Shown one piece after another: positions 51,562 through 60,694 of a stretch of DNA of 64,000 nucleotides. Position numbers and translations under genes: made by a program. The first letter of the stretch is position 1; each line of letters opens with the position of its first letter. Below the pieces are notes generated by a model, which was not told the origin of the DNA, made no database searches, and saw only the letters and a list, made by a program, of their open reading frames with translations. The stretch is from Listeria innocua. GTDB taxonomy: Bacteria > Bacillota > Bacilli > Lactobacillales > Listeriaceae. The DNA lies in assembly GCF_028596125.1 (NCBI RefSeq), contig NZ_CP117228.1, forward strand, positions 40,613 to 104,612. Direction: 5' to 3'.

Positions 51562-53703
51562 ATGAAAACAGTTATTTTAGCAGAAAAACCAAGTCAAGCA
51601 AAAGAATATGCGTCTGCAATGGAAATGCATTCTATTAAAAAAGGATACATTGAAATTAAAGATAAATTATTTCCTGAGGGTGCAATAGTAACATATGGAT
51701 TTGGACACTTAGTTGAACTCTGTTTACCAGGAGATTATGGAGAAGAGTATAATAAATGGTCATTAGCTAATCTGCCTATTTTTCCCGAAATGAAATATAG
51801 AGTAGCAAAAGATAAAATTGAACAATTTTCAATTGTAAAAGGTCATCTTCAAAAGGCTACTCAAATTATTATTGCTACAGATTGTGATCGTGAAGGTGAA
51901 TTAATTGCATGGCTTATTATAAATCAGGCAGGTATTAATAGAAATGAGAAGAAGGTAGATCGATTATGGATTAATTCATTAGAAAAAGAAGCGATTAGAA
52001 AAGGTTTTAAATCTTTAAGAAGTTCAGATGAAACATACGATAAATTTTTGGAAGCACAGACAAGACAAAAAAGTGATTGGTTGGTTGGCATGAATTTATC
52101 TCCGTTATACACATTGAGTTTACAAGAAAAAGGAGTACAGGGAGTTTTTCCAATCGGACGTGTGCAAACGCCTACTTTAATGATGATTTATAAACGACAA
52201 AAAGAAATTGAAAGTTTTATAAGTAAAAAATACTATGAAATTGAACTAAAAGGCAATCAAAATAAGCTGCTTTGGACAGCAAGACTAAAGGAAAAACAAA
52301 AATTTGATAGTAAAGAAAGTTGTAAAACATTTTTAGAGAACGAAAAATTAAAAGAAGGTAAGCAGAATGTTCTAGTAACCAACATTCAGAAAGAAATGAA
52401 AGAAACACAGAGTCCACGATTATTTTCATTAAGCGCATTGCAAGTAGTTATGAGTAAGAAGGAAAAAGTATCACCAAAAAAAGTTCTAGAATCTGTTCAA
52501 AAATTGTATGAAAAAAAATTACTCACATATCCTCGAACAGATTCAGTTTATATTACTGAAAATGAACTAGAATATTTGTTATCGTTGAAGGAGTCTTACC
52601 AAAAACTTTTTTCTATTAATCAGCATTTAGATCATGTTGATAAGAAAACAAGGTTTGTGAATTCTAAAAAAGTTCATGAACATCACGCAATTATTCCCAC
52701 TAAAAAGATTCCATCACAAACAGAACTACAAGGGTTGACAGATTTAGAAAGAAACATCTATGAATTAGTGACACGAACAACTTTAGCTATGTTTGCTGAA
52801 ACATATCAATATGAAGAAACTACAGTAGACTTGTTAAGTAATAATGTTCCTTTTGCAGCAAAAGGAAAAGTGGAAAAATTACTAGGTTGGAAGAGTATTT
52901 TAAATGATGTGGTAGAGAAGGAACCAGATGAGTCTACAATCCCATCGCTAGAGTTAGATATGTTTATTGAAATGGACTTACAGGTGATATCTAAGGATAC
53001 TAAGCCACAAAAAGCATTTACTGAAGGCGCTCTAATTCAGGCGATGAAAACAGCTGGTAAGGAACTTGAAAATGAAGAAGCACAGTCAATTTTAAAAGAT
53101 GTTGAAGGAATTGGAACGGAAGCTACTAGAGCGGATGTTATTGAAAAATTAAAATCACAAGATTACATTAATGTTGTGAAAAATCAACTAGAAGTTACGA
53201 AAAAAGGCCAGCAAATTGGAAAAGTACTTGAAAGTGATAAATTGTTTAGTAGTGCAGAAATGACTGCTCTTTGGGAAAAAGATTTAAAATCAATTAGTGA
53301 AGACGCGCTCACACAAGATGTTTTTTTAAAGAGAATTAAACATTTAGTTAAATCATATATAAAACAAGTTCCGCAAAATTTGGACAATATTAGTAAGGAA
53401 ACTGAATGGCAAGAAATGCAAAAGGTACAAAGTGTTGGTGTATGCCCGAACTGTGGAAAGGATATTGTTGATAGAGGAAAAATGTATAGTTGCGTTGGTT
53501 ACAAAGATAAATCATCTTGTTCATTTACCCTAATGAAAAAAATAATGGGGAAAACCTTACCACAAAAAGATGTGTCACTTCTTTTAAGTGATGGGTCTAC
53601 ACGAACTATAAAAGGATTTGTAAGTAAAAAAGGAAACAAATTTGATGCACAGCTAAAGTGGGATAAAGACAAAATTACTTTTGTCTTTCCAAATAAGAAA
53701 TAA
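51562..53703 (+). CDS. topB: Type IA DNA topoisomerase III
   Basis: 713-aa enzyme that relaxes or decatenates DNA through single-strand passage, probably acting during plasmid transfer or replication. It begins with the Toprim domain (MKTVILAEKPSQAKEYA; DCDREGE with acidic metal ligands). The active-site Tyr323 is in LTYPRTDS. HHAIIPT follows. A four-cysteine zinc ribbon (CPNCG..CVGYKDKSSC) is near residue 635-655. Topoisomerases of this kind are standard in large Gram-positive conjugative plasmids (compare TraE of pRE25/LtrC regions). Confidence 0.95.
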   Translation: MKTVILAEKPSQAKEYASAMEMHSIKKGYIEIKDKLFPEGAIVTYGFGHLVELCLPGDYGEEYNKWSLANLPIFPEMKYRVAKDKIEQFSIVKGHLQKATQIIIATDCDREGELIAWLIINQAGINRNEKKVDRLWINSLEKEAIRKGFKSLRSSDETYDKFLEAQTRQKSDWLVGMNLSPLYTLSLQEKGVQGVFPIGRVQTPTLMMIYKRQKEIESFISKKYYEIELKGNQNKLLWTARLKEKQKFDSKESCKTFLENEKLKEGKQNVLVTNIQKEMKETQSPRLFSLSALQVVMSKKEKVSPKKVLESVQKLYEKKLLTYPRTDSVYITENELEYLLSLKESYQKLFSINQHLDHVDKKTRFVNSKKVHEHHAIIPTKKIPSQTELQGLTDLERNIYELVTRTTLAMFAETYQYEETTVDLLSNNVPFAAKGKVEKLLGWKSILNDVVEKEPDESTIPSLELDMFIEMDLQVISKDTKPQKAFTEGALIQAMKTAGKELENEEAQSILKDVEGIGTEATRADVIEKLKSQDYINVVKNQLEVTKKGQQIGKVLESDKLFSSAEMTALWEKDLKSISEDALTQDVFLKRIKHLVKSYIKQVPQNLDNISKETEWQEMQKVQSVGVCPNCGKDIVDRGKMYSCVGYKDKSSCSFTLMKKIMGKTLPQKDVSLLLSDGSTRTIKGFVSKKGNKFDAQLKWDKDKITFVFPNKK

Positions 53704-53708
53704 TCAGT

Positions 53709-53737
53709 AAAGCCTTTTATTATAGGGGCTTTTTTGT
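53709..53737 (+). terminator. Possible terminator after topB
   Basis: AAGCC, an AT-rich loop, GGGGCTTTTTTG. The stem is short, so read-through into the next genes is likely. Confidence 0.55.
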
Positions 53738-53754
53738 TGAAAGGAGGTGGAATT

Positions 53755-53955
53755 ATGACTTTATGTTTATTAGTTGAGGTAAATGCAGATTTTTCAGAAG
53801 CTGTTTTATTTGATATCGAGAAGCAAGAAAATACAACAGTCTTATTGTCAAAGAATGACTATGAATCATTGTCAACAATTACAGCATCGACTGATGAAGA
53901 AATATTCTTAGAAATTGATATGTCTAAGAAGCAAATTGTATGGAATAACCAATGA
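53755..53955 (+). CDS. Hypothetical 66-aa protein
   Basis: Acidic small protein (MTLCLLVEVNADFSEAVLFD) with an excellent AAAGGAGGTGG site. It ends 19 bases before the ArdC-like gene. No recognised domain; acidic composition would fit a DNA-mimic antirestriction protein, but that is speculation. Confidence 0.6.
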   Translation: MTLCLLVEVNADFSEAVLFDIEKQENTTVLLSKNDYESLSTITASTDEEIFLEIDMSKKQIVWNNQ

Positions 53956-53974
53956 AGAAAGGAGTAAAATTTAC

Positions 53975-55057
53975 ATGAAAAAGGCGACGTATCAGCTTAA
54001 ATCAAGAGAAGAAAAAGAGCAAGAAGTACAAGATTTAATGGATAGCATGTACAAAAAAATGGAAGGCTATACAGCTAATGTAGGTCAAGTTAAAGAGTAT
54101 TTAAACTTTATGAGTAATTTCTACAAATATTCTTCACGAAATCAACAGCTTATTCAAACACAGTATCCTGGAGCGCAGGGTGTTGGTTCTTTTGCATTTT
54201 TTAAGGAAAAAGGTTTTTCTGTTCGTAAAGGTGAAAAAGGAATAAAGATTTTTGTTCCTATGCAAATGAAAATGTTTGACAGAAACGGAGCAATGGAACA
54301 TATAAGTTATGCGACTGAAGAAGAAAAGAAAAAAATTAAAAGTGGAGAGATTTATTCTGTAGAAAGAACTCATTTTAAGCTTTCGTCTGTTTTTGACATT
54401 ACTCAGACAAATGCAAAAGCTAGTGATTATCCAAGTCTTTTTCCAAACAGAATTCAAGAATTTAAGGTCGAGAACAACGATTTAAGAGAAGTAAAGCATG
54501 TTCTTGAGAATATTGCAGATGGAAGAGGTATACAGCTCAATACAGTTGATAGTCTAGGCGCGGTGAAGGGGAACTTCACACAGTATTTAAACACAGATAC
54601 AAACGAAATTAAAAAAATAATTAATCTGAATGGAAAAAATACGCCTTCCGAGGAAATACAAGTATTTGTGCATGAATTAGCACATGAACGTTTGCATAAT
54701 TATGAACGATTACAGAATGAAAATAAAAACGGTGGAAGTATAACATATTCAACTGAAGTGAAGGAGCTTCAAGCAGAGATGACATCTTATATTGTTTGTC
54801 ACCATATTGGAATGGATACAGAGGATTTTTCATTACCATATATTGCAAATTGGACGAAAAATGGAGACAAAATTGAGGATAAGATTGCAGTATTAAAGGA
54901 AGTAAAGGACGCATCATCTGATCTAATTGAAGAAATTAATAATGACCTTGATAGATCGAAAAATAAAGATCGTAGTATTGAAAATTCTTATTCTGTTGAA
55001 AAAGAAAATAAGCAACAAGACTATTATACAACAAACAACGCTGCACTTAGTCGATAG
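53975..55057 (+). CDS. ArdC-like antirestriction protein with zincin domain (LtrC-type)
   Basis: 360 aa. The N-terminal domain (YLNFMSNFYKYSSRNQQLIQTQYPGA, GFSVRKGEKGIKIFVP) matches the ssDNA-binding ArdC domain found in transfer proteins such as LtrC. The second domain has a metallopeptidase motif HELAHERLH with His233, Glu234, His237 and a downstream Glu in EVKELQAEMTSY. ArdC-type proteins protect incoming single-stranded DNA and inhibit restriction. GAAAGGAG precedes the ATG at 53975. Confidence 0.88.
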   Translation: MKKATYQLKSREEKEQEVQDLMDSMYKKMEGYTANVGQVKEYLNFMSNFYKYSSRNQQLIQTQYPGAQGVGSFAFFKEKGFSVRKGEKGIKIFVPMQMKMFDRNGAMEHISYATEEEKKKIKSGEIYSVERTHFKLSSVFDITQTNAKASDYPSLFPNRIQEFKVENNDLREVKHVLENIADGRGIQLNTVDSLGAVKGNFTQYLNTDTNEIKKIINLNGKNTPSEEIQVFVHELAHERLHNYERLQNENKNGGSITYSTEVKELQAEMTSYIVCHHIGMDTEDFSLPYIANWTKNGDKIEDKIAVLKEVKDASSDLIEEINNDLDRSKNKDRSIENSYSVEKENKQQDYYTTNNAALSR

Positions 55058-55090
55058 AGAAGAGAAACGAATAGAAAAATTATGATGTAA

Positions 55091-55117
55091 TAGGGCTTCT
55101 CGGTGAGAAGTCCTATT
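55091..55117 (+). terminator. Hairpin between the ArdC-like and primase-like genes
   Basis: AGGGCTTCTC ggt GAGAAGTCCT followed by ATTTATAT; stem strong, T tract weak, so an attenuator or processing site is also possible. Confidence 0.6.
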
Positions 55118-55148
55118 TATATGGATTTTTGAAAGGAGTAGTATAAAG

Positions 55149-56627
55149 ATGACTGAAATTGAAAAGAAAGCTTTTATACGTAAGAATATAAAAGAGTTTA
55201 AAGATGCAGATGAAATGTTAACAGAGTTAAATGCCCGACCTCATGGAAGATATTTTTTATGTACATGTCCAGAATGCAACTATCATGAAGCCTATATGTA
55301 TAAAGACAAAATGAACGTGATCTTTTGTAATAGACAAAATGAATGCGGAGAAACAACAAGAGTAATACTGACAGAAAATGATAATACTAGTGATCTTCAA
55401 GAGAAATATAAAAATAAGAATGGAAAAAAATGGCTATCTAAAGCTGAGAAAGAAGAATTAAAGATTTTAACAGCAAATATGCGTTATTTTATTGATGGTA
55501 ACGCTTCTTTTGATATGGAAAAAGGAGAAACTTTCCGAGGTATTAGTCGAGGTGTTTATCAGAATCATTTACTGATAACTCCAGATTTAAAATTTGGTAG
55601 CCGTCTTCTTAATGCGTTTCCGTTGCTCATGAGACGGTATGGTCAATCAGAAGAATCTATCAAACGTTTTGAAAATAGAGATGTTGTTATTCCGTTTTTT
55701 GATGAAAAAGGGCAGTTAGATCGCTTATTATTACGATCAACTTCTCCAGATATAGAATATAGTAATGAATATCCAAAAGAAATTCATTGTATTGTGCAAT
55801 ATCAAAAGCAAGAAGTTAAAAACTTTCAACACAATTTAACTAAAGAAGGGGTATCCCCCATCTTGATATCTGAAACTCTTATAAATGCTCTTTCTGTTAA
55901 AGAAATTGATCATGACGTAGAGTTTATTGCTGCTACTGGCGTTAATCACGTGCGACAAATGAAAGAGTATATTCTAGAAAATAAGGAAATATTTCAGGAA
56001 AGAGGAGTTGTTTTAGCATTTGATCCTGATAAAGCTGGCAATTTAGCAAGAGAAAAATTGAAAACAATTTTAAGTAATGAAAATATACCAACTCGTGATT
56101 TTCCCTATGATAATGATATACAGGATATGAATGATATTCTTCAACACAATGATCAAGATTTAAAAGACTTATGGGATAATACGCGAGATAATTTTCAAAA
56201 ACAGTTAGCTTATATAAATGAATTTAATTTAGCAATAGACAATATTGCTAGATATCAAGTAAATCTATATAATGTTAATTTTGACGAAGAGAAGGCTGAC
56301 ATATTAAAAAAGATAAAGACCAAGAATAAAATATATGTAGCTTATAAGCAGGATTTTCAAGAGAGTTTAGGGGAATATGAAGTTACTACGTACTTTAATA
56401 TAGCTGATATGACATTAGAACAAGAGTTTAATGATCATGATCGAAAATATACACTGGTTATTCAAGAATATGAATCTCCTTTAGAGTTTCTGGCAGACAC
56501 AGAAAATTTAAGCGAGGATTATTTAACGAACGTATCTTCTGAACAAGCTTTAAAAGCGAAAGAAAAATATATCCAAGATGAAACGGAATTTTTTATTCGT
56601 CAAGAAGCGCTAAGTTTTGATTACTAG
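55149..56627 (+). CDS. Primase-like Toprim protein
   Basis: 492 aa. The N-terminal zinc-finger region CTCPECNYHEAYMY..CNRQNEC is like the CHC2/DUF3991 zinc ribbon of plasmid primases. A Toprim domain follows (ILISETLINALSVKE with Glu, later LAFDPDKAGN with the Asp pair). Such proteins prime the transferred strand in the recipient. The C-terminal 150 residues are unassigned. AAAGGAG precedes the ATG. Confidence 0.82.
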   Translation: MTEIEKKAFIRKNIKEFKDADEMLTELNARPHGRYFLCTCPECNYHEAYMYKDKMNVIFCNRQNECGETTRVILTENDNTSDLQEKYKNKNGKKWLSKAEKEELKILTANMRYFIDGNASFDMEKGETFRGISRGVYQNHLLITPDLKFGSRLLNAFPLLMRRYGQSEESIKRFENRDVVIPFFDEKGQLDRLLLRSTSPDIEYSNEYPKEIHCIVQYQKQEVKNFQHNLTKEGVSPILISETLINALSVKEIDHDVEFIAATGVNHVRQMKEYILENKEIFQERGVVLAFDPDKAGNLAREKLKTILSNENIPTRDFPYDNDIQDMNDILQHNDQDLKDLWDNTRDNFQKQLAYINEFNLAIDNIARYQVNLYNVNFDEEKADILKKIKTKNKIYVAYKQDFQESLGEYEVTTYFNIADMTLEQEFNDHDRKYTLVIQEYESPLEFLADTENLSEDYLTNVSSEQALKAKEKYIQDETEFFIRQEALSFDY

Positions 56628-56883
56628 ATTAAATATCAATAATTACAGTATGACTTTCTAACAAGGGAGTTAAATACAGTAGGACAAATAAGTAACGCTA
56701 TAACGGTTCGTTATCGGAATGAGTAATAGAAAAAGCACTTACTCTATTTTTGCTTTGGATTCAAAATAATAAAAGAGTACCCGAGAAGCAGCCACTTCAA
56801 AAAGTTACTCTTACAAAAAAGTTATATCGTAATTATACCACAAAAGTGGTCTGAGTAGTACATCTTAGAAAGGAGTTATAGAA
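56628..56883. other. Intergenic region without a gene
   Basis: Holds a set of short repeats: AAGTAACGC / GTTATCG and three copies of a (G)AGTAAC/TTACTC-type word (near 56724, 56746 and 56807). No open frame of note. The words could form alternative hairpins or regulatory sites before the next operon. Confidence 0.4.
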
Positions 56884-57156
56884 ATGATTGAATACAAAGA
56901 TTTGCCAGATTATAGCTATGGTTATGCTAAAAAGAATAAAAAAACAATCATCATTATGAAAGACACTGGGGAAGTCATTCCTTGTAAAGCTGAAGACATA
57001 CCCCCCAAAAAGTTAAATAAAGAAATGGGTATTAGTCCTGGAGTCATGGCGATTATGATGGTAGGCCATGGAAAAGGGTTTAAGTATGTGAAGGAAAATA
57101 TGGAAGAGTTAAGCTTAATGGCTCAAGCGATTGATGAGAAGGAGCTGGAAACATGA
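56884..57156 (+). CDS. Hypothetical 90-aa protein
   Basis: MIEYKDLPDYSYGYAKKNKK; soluble, ends with a helical acidic tail. AAAGGAG precedes the ATG, and it overlaps the nuclease gene by four bases (ATGA). No family recognised. Confidence 0.6.
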   Translation: MIEYKDLPDYSYGYAKKNKKTIIIMKDTGEVIPCKAEDIPPKKLNKEMGISPGVMAIMMVGHGKGFKYVKENMEELSLMAQAIDEKELET

Positions 57157-57789
57157 AAAAGAAGCAAGTATTAACATCTATTTTAACGCTTATCATGCTT
57201 GTACTAGTAACGATAAGCGGCTATTTAGTGAAAAACTGGGAAACATATTTTCCGCCAGCATCTTTTGATGAAGGAACCAACATTTCGAGTGAGGAAATTT
57301 CATCATTAGCCAACGAAACGTTTAAAGGAAATCAAGTAATTTCTGTGAATAATCAAGTACCTGTTTTTACACAAGAAGAGCTTTCTTTGAAGGAAGGAAT
57401 GTGGCAAAAGTTTTCAGAATTAGATTCGCTTAATCGTGTAGGAGAAGCAAATGCGATGTTGCACAATAGTATGATGCCTAAAGATGAAAGAGAAGCGTTG
57501 TATGTCAATCCATCAGGGTGGAAAAATAAGAAGACAAAAACAGGGTGGTTATATAACAGAGCACATTTAATTGGCTTCCAGCTGTCAGGAGAAAATAATA
57601 ATCCTAAAAACTTGATGACAGCAACAAGGAGTTAAAACACTCCTTGTATGCTGGAGTACGAAAATAGAGTGGCGGACTATTTACATGAAACGAATAATTA
57701 TGTTCGTTATCGAGTTACACCTATTTTTAAAGATCATGAAAATTAATTATACAGATGGGACTTCAAAAGTAGAAAGGACAGATGAATAG
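57153..57789 (+). pseudogene. EndA-like DNA/RNA non-specific endonuclease, decayed
   Basis: Signal-anchor (about 8-27), then the nuclease motif YNRAHLIGFQLSGENNNPKNLMT with the catalytic His. A stop at 57633-57635 (TAA where TTA would give the expected TRSLNTP) truncates the protein at 160 residues. The same frame continues MLEYENRVADYLHETNNYVRYRVTPIFKD and stops at 57747. The family end INYTDGTSKVERTDE is then found in another frame up to 57789, implying also an internal deletion of roughly 25-30 residues. Such nucleases are frequent in streptococcal and enterococcal mobile elements. Confidence 0.8.
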
Positions 57790-58203
57790 ATGGAAAACAT
57801 GAAAAAATATGAAATAAAAACTATTGAAAACGGATGGACACGTTTAGAGAACTACCGTGATGGATATGTGGTTGCAATTAAGGCGTTTCAAGGAATATGC
57901 GTGAATATCACAAACTTTTCTAGTTCATCTCTACACGGCTATAGCATAGAGGATTTAGAAAAGGACACAGGAGATTGGAGTTATATCTTTGATGAGCAAT
58001 TGTTAGAGCGAGTCGATGGAGAGGACGAATTAAAAACCGTTTTAGAGAAATATCATTTAACAGAAGCTGAAATTACTGAAGTACTTAGCTATGATTTTGA
58101 TAATAGATACAGTGAGTCATATGAGCTACAGGCGAAACGAATTCAAGCATACATGAGAAACGAATACTGTTATTCCAACAGGTACAAGGATTTGGATAGA
58201 TGA
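57790..58203 (+). CDS. Hypothetical 137-aa protein
   Basis: MENMKKYEIKTIENGWTRLENY; acidic, mixed alpha/beta. The C-terminal half has helices (LTEAEITEVLSYDFDNRYSESYELQAKRIQAYM). The ATG follows the nuclease remnant's stop directly, with GAAAGG ten bases upstream. Function unknown. Confidence 0.6.
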   Translation: MENMKKYEIKTIENGWTRLENYRDGYVVAIKAFQGICVNITNFSSSSLHGYSIEDLEKDTGDWSYIFDEQLLERVDGEDELKTVLEKYHLTEAEITEVLSYDFDNRYSESYELQAKRIQAYMRNEYCYSNRYKDLDR

Positions 58204-58299
58204 AAATGGAGATGTTTTTTTTCCAGTCTAAAAGAGGATGGCCTCATAAAAGCTGAAAAAGAGGAGTACAATAGGAACAGCAAAGGAGGTGATTAAATA

Positions 58300-58572
58300 A
58301 TGAGCAAAACGCATAAACAGTGTGTAGCAAGTACAGACCGTATAGGTGAGGTAGAGAAAGAAAAAGGAAAAAAGTATGAAATTATGATGTTTTTTAGTAA
58401 TTTACCGGGATTAGAAAAATATAGTGTTAGTTATAAAATTAACAAACCGTTTGGAGATTTAGATGTTTCTAAAGAAGAGACATCTTACGAGTTTACCGAA
58501 ACCGGATATGGACTTGCAATAAGCAAATATATTGAGTATAGAGATCTTATTGATAAAAACAAAACTAAATAA
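58300..58572 (+). CDS. Hypothetical 90-aa protein
   Basis: MSKTHKQCVASTDRIGEVEK; strand-rich middle (KYEIMMFFSNLPGLEKYSVSYKI). It has a perfect AAAGGAGGTGA ribosome site, suggesting strong translation. No motif recognised. Confidence 0.6.
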   Translation: MSKTHKQCVASTDRIGEVEKEKGKKYEIMMFFSNLPGLEKYSVSYKINKPFGDLDVSKEETSYEFTETGYGLAISKYIEYRDLIDKNKTK

Positions 58573-58648
58573 TGCGAATAATTAGCCATTGCAAAAGAAG
58601 ATATTTTTGTTTCAAAACACAAAACTCAAACACAAAAAAAAGCCCACT

Positions 58649-58679
58649 CAATCTTACTCAATGACATTGAGTAAGATTG
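58649..58679. repeat. Perfect 31-bp palindrome upstream of the recombinase
   Basis: CAATCTTACTCAATG (58649-58663), one base, CATTGAGTAAGATTG (58665-58679). A variant half CATTAAGTAAGATTG occurs at 58784-58798, just after TATAAT of the recombinase promoter. Probable recombinase core/arm sites or an operator; a hairpin with terminator activity on the minus strand is an alternative. Confidence 0.75.
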
Positions 58680-58783
58680 GGGTAAAGGACGAAAAACATT
58701 GGCGTTCTAAGAGAGAAGATGAATTTTTGTTTTCTCTTTTTTCTTCCAGCGTTTTGAATCATACTTAATATATGTTATAATGA

Positions 58784-58798
58784 CATTAAGTAAGATTG
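58784..58798 (+). repeat. Third half-site of the palindrome family
   Basis: CATTAAGTAAGATTG differs from 58665-58679 by one base and overlaps the transcription start region (TATAAT at 58775-58780) of the tyrosine recombinase gene. An imperfect inverted partner ACTTAAT lies at about 58763-58769. Confidence 0.7.
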
Positions 58799-58820
58799 GT
58801 GAAAGAGGTGAATTTTTCAA

Positions 58821-59426
58821 ATGGAAGAAGTGCAACCAATCAAAAATGTAGAAAAAATTGCGTTGATGAAAACTATTTTGTCCCAGGGGGATTTTGGAGA
58901 AAGGAACGTGTTACTTTTTTCTATCGGTATCAATACGGCTTATCGTATTTCGGATTTGTTGAGTTTGAAGTTAAGGGATGTTTTAGAAATATATCGGCAA
59001 AAAGTCCGAGTGAAAAGTCGATTGAAGATGACGGAGCAAAAAACGGAAAAAAACAACTCGGTGATCTTAACGAAGAAGTTGCAGAAGGATATTTGGGATT
59101 TTGTATCTAAAGAACATGCAGAATGGATTGCTCAGCAGGATTTAGATCACTACTTGTTCACAAGTCGAAAGAAAAATGCCGGAGAACAGCCGTTAACACG
59201 GCAGCAAGGATGGTATATTATATCAACGGCCGGAAAAAAGGCTGGATTAGAAAATTTGGGTACGCATAGTATGCGGAAAACCTTTGGCTATCATTTGTAC
59301 AAAAATGGAGTTGGCCTAGAATTAATTCAAGTATTGTTGAATCATTCTTCCCCTAAAATTACGCTAAGATACATCGGTATCGAGCAGGAAGATAAAGATC
59401 AAGCCGTAAGTAGTTTAGGCTTATAG
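58821..59426 (+). CDS. Small tyrosine recombinase, 201 aa
   Basis: Site-specific recombinase with all catalytic residues: Arg in AYRISDLL, Lys region VKSRLKMTEQKT, HSMRKTF, LLNHSS and Tyr in LRYIGIEQ. It lacks the long N-terminal arm domain of phage integrases and resembles plasmid recombinases that resolve multimers or move cassettes. Start has GAAAGAGGTGA upstream. A palindromic site precedes it. It is related to the truncated recombinase at 21408. Confidence 0.9.
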   Translation: MEEVQPIKNVEKIALMKTILSQGDFGERNVLLFSIGINTAYRISDLLSLKLRDVLEIYRQKVRVKSRLKMTEQKTEKNNSVILTKKLQKDIWDFVSKEHAEWIAQQDLDHYLFTSRKKNAGEQPLTRQQGWYIISTAGKKAGLENLGTHSMRKTFGYHLYKNGVGLELIQVLLNHSSPKITLRYIGIEQEDKDQAVSSLGL

Positions 59427-59566
59427 TTTTTCTGGTAGCATAGCAGCACAGAAATATACCTTAATAAAAGAATGGAGAATGATATAATGCAGGCCATTAT
59501 AAATGGAAAATAAAAGAAGAACTCAGAGAACAGCAATAGCACAAAGTGATATAAGGAGTTGATTTT

Positions 59567-59956
59567 TTGGAGAAGTTAAAAACGAATATTAATAATATAT
59601 ATAAAGATGATCTAGATTTAGCAAACAAAGAACGTAGGGAACCATTTTACATTCTTGTTGGGTATGAGTTAACTACGGGGTTGTTAAATGTTATTGAACG
59701 GAAACCAAATCAAAATATTTCTATTTCTTCTATATTAGATTATTACAAAATGGACACGCAAGAATTGTATGATTTTGTAATACAAAATAGACCAGAAATT
59801 CCGGAGTTTTTTTCAATGGTTGCTATTAGTTTAGAAACGTTTGCCGATGTACAGGAGTATAATTTCAGATTACTTAATTTTATATTGAGTAAGGAGAGTA
59901 AAGTTAATTGGAGAAGTAGAAAACAGATAGGCGTGGAGGAGCTGGGTGAAAAATAA
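59567..59956 (+). CDS. Hypothetical 129-aa protein
   Basis: TTG start nine bases after AAGGAG. Helical protein (NISISSILDYYKMDTQELYDFVIQ..) with no membrane helix. Isolated between the recombinase and the SOS operon. The HTH-like SSILDYYKMDTQELYDFV segment could bind DNA, but this is weak. Function unknown. Confidence 0.5.
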   Translation: MEKLKTNINNIYKDDLDLANKERREPFYILVGYELTTGLLNVIERKPNQNISISSILDYYKMDTQELYDFVIQNRPEIPEFFSMVAISLETFADVQEYNFRLLNFILSKESKVNWRSRKQIGVEELGEK

Positions 59957-60009
59957 TAAACAAATAGGTTAAATGAATCGTGTAGAAAAAAAATAAGGAA
60001 AAAGACATA

Positions 60010-60057
60010 TTGCAAATAAGAACATATGTTTGTATAATACATACAAACATATGTTCT
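60010..60057 (+). promoter_or_regulatory. SOS promoter with two LexA (DinR) boxes
   Basis: TTGCAA (60010-60015), 17 bases, TATAAT (60033-60038). LexA boxes AGAACATATGTTTG (60019-60032) and CAAACATATGTTCT (60044-60057) lie on both sides of the -10 box. They match the Gram-positive consensus CGAACATATGTTCG at 12 of 14 positions each, and together form a larger perfect inverted repeat (AATAAGAACATATGTTTGTAT). Confidence 0.9.
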
Positions 60058-60080
60058 TATTATTTTTGGGGGTTTTGGCC

Positions 60081-60341
60081 ATGGAAAAATTATTAATTGG
60101 AAAAAAGTATGATGAGAGAGTCACTCAGCCTATTATTACAAATGAGCGTTGGGAGCAATATTTAAAATTAATACACGACTCCATAGATAATGATTATTCT
60201 CTACGATTTACTACGTATTCTGGTGGTTATGAACATCATGTTTCAGGCAAATGTTACTTATTTAATGAGTCATTGAAGACTATTTTAGTCAATGGAATTA
60301 TTGTGCGAGATATAGAAATACTCTCGATTGAAAGGTTGTGA
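60081..60341 (+). CDS. Small protein of the SOS polymerase operon, 86 aa
   Basis: MEKLLIGKKYDERVTQPIITNERW; a strand-rich middle (SLRFTTYSGGYEHHVSGKCYLFN) and an end like YolD-type proteins. First gene after the LexA-controlled promoter. The GGGGG near 60068-60072 serves as ribosome site. Function unknown; probably accessory to the polymerase. Confidence 0.65.
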   Translation: MEKLLIGKKYDERVTQPIITNERWEQYLKLIHDSIDNDYSLRFTTYSGGYEHHVSGKCYLFNESLKTILVNGIIVRDIEILSIERL

Positions 60342-60346
60342 TTTGG

Positions 60347-60694
60347 ATGACCTACAAGGATAGAGGAATTAAAAAGTGGCAAGGATTTTTCTTAAGTGAA
60401 CATAATGACCAAATGGATCAACAGCAAGCTTCTTCTAAGCTGAAATGGCGAGAAGCTATGTCGTCAGAATGCATTGAGAGTGTGTTAAGTGCTGCTATCA
60501 CACATCAGTCTTCATTAGTGATACAAAAAAAGCCCCTAAATGCGGATGCTTTTCCAGAACCAGATGTCATAGGCAGAATTGCTGGAATAGATGGTGATAT
60601 TATTTTTATTCAAGCAGCTTCCGGAGTTATTTCCCTGTCTTTCTACAGTATCTTAAACATTGAAGAACGGACAACAGAAAAATGGTACAGATAG
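60347..60694 (+). CDS. YolD-like protein, 115 aa
   Basis: MTYKDRGIKKWQGFFLSEH matches the YolD pattern (DRG..KW..). YolD-like proteins are encoded just ahead of Y-family polymerases in Gram-positive bacteria and may act like UmuD. The ATG at 60347 is chosen over GTG 60338, which overlaps the ribosome site. It overlaps the polymerase gene by 13 bases. Confidence 0.8.
   Translation: MTYKDRGIKKWQGFFLSEHNDQMDQQQASSKLKWREAMSSECIESVLSAAITHQSSLVIQKKPLNADAFPEPDVIGRIAGIDGDIIFIQAASGVISLSFYSILNIEERTTEKWYR

Noticed and set aside
58796..59110. Frame overlapping the start of the tyrosine recombinase
   Set aside because: The recombinase frame has all catalytic motifs; the overlapping frame does not resemble any protein.
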